From positions 1 to 64,000 of IMG/VR virus record IMGVR_UViG_3300020470_003428: a stretch of 64,000 bases of DNA; one strand, 5' to 3'. The DNA is from a virus. A program made the position numbers and the translations under genes. The notes below the pieces were generated by a model, which saw only the letters and a list, made by a program, of their open reading frames with translations, ran no database searches and was not told the DNA's origin. Below are positions 63,906 to 64,000 of the stretch, in pieces (within the stretch, counting starts at the first letter, position 1; every line of letters begins with the position of its first letter).

Positions 63906-64000
63906 GTGGCTTTTAAGTTAAACAGAGATCCTGGATTTACGAGAGATGCTCTCAATGATATTGTTGGTGCTGAGGGTCGTGGAACTTTAGCTGGGTTAGA
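63906..64000 (+). CDS. Truncated gene at the right edge (GTG start)
   Basis: A frame from GTG 63906 (MAFKLNRDPGFTRDALNDIVGAEGRGTLAGL) continues past the window end. The first 31 residues are helical with a Gly/Arg-rich stretch. No identification is possible from this fragment. Confidence 0.5.
   Translation, partial: MAFKLNRDPGFTRDALNDIVGAEGRGTLAGL

Noticed and set aside
1-64000. tRNA genes and CRISPR arrays
   Set aside because: I saw no cloverleaf-like sequence ending in CCA and no regularly spaced direct repeats of the right size by reading; a tRNA scan is still advisable.

Overview
This window is most likely part of the genome of a tailed phage that infects marine cyanobacteria (a cyanophage). 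The evidence is a set of host-derived photosynthesis genes inside an otherwise viral gene set. These are a high-light-inducible protein (38020-38205), a PsbN-like protein (19398-19586), a candidate NblA phycobilisome-degradation adaptor (22844-23185) and a DUF4278 microprotein (43148-43252). Around them are phage replication genes, virion genes, dense small ORFs and almost no spacer DNA. No terminase, portal, major capsid protein or DNA polymerase could be recognised, so the phage family is not assigned; it is not obviously T4-like or T7-like here.

Layout. (1) 1-12.9 kb, plus strand: virion and tail genes with Gly-rich, carbohydrate-binding-like and DUF4214 repeats, many joined by overlapping stop and start codons. 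(2) 12.9-15 kb: three consecutive 2-oxoglutarate/Fe(II) oxygenase-like genes. (3) 15-22.4 kb: small envelope, secreted and membrane proteins, a coiled-coil/TM holin-like protein and PsbN. (4) 22.4-27.1 kb: an HNH endonuclease overlapping the NblA-like gene, then three more oxygenase-like genes around a flavin-dependent halogenase. (5) 26.7-33.9 kb, mostly minus strand: nucleotide and DNA-modification genes (DUF5664 dATP/dGTP diphosphohydrolase, a phage adenine methyltransferase-like protein, a ThyX-like protein, dCMP deaminase), three DUF4214 proteins and an HNH protein. (6) 34.2-42.2 kb, mostly minus strand: a primase-helicase, a PD-(D/E)XK nuclease, an SSB and a possible sliding-clamp-like protein, interrupted by a plus-strand oxygenase and hli. 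(7) 43-54.8 kb, mostly minus strand: a cytosine methyltransferase, DUF6915, DUF6878, Gp88-like, DUF932 and Gp157-like proteins, and a plus-strand Dps-like ferritin. (8) 54.8-59.9 kb: small minus-strand genes, most behind their own terminator and a conserved upstream motif. (9) 59.83-60.61 kb: a non-coding junction rich in CpG and inverted repeats. (10) 60.6 kb to the end: plus-strand genes led by a 979-residue protein.

The arrangement suggests leftward early/replication genes and rightward late/virion genes diverging from the 60 kb junction. If so, the missing packaging and capsid genes probably lie beyond the two window edges; this is inference. The most unusual features are eight separate 2OG/Fe(II) oxygenase-like genes plus a halogenase in 64 kb, a 12-copy TTTTCATCAGTAC-type motif at gene starts, GNA-triloop hairpins at the junction, and ThyX-like and Dam-like proteins whose signature motifs are degraded.
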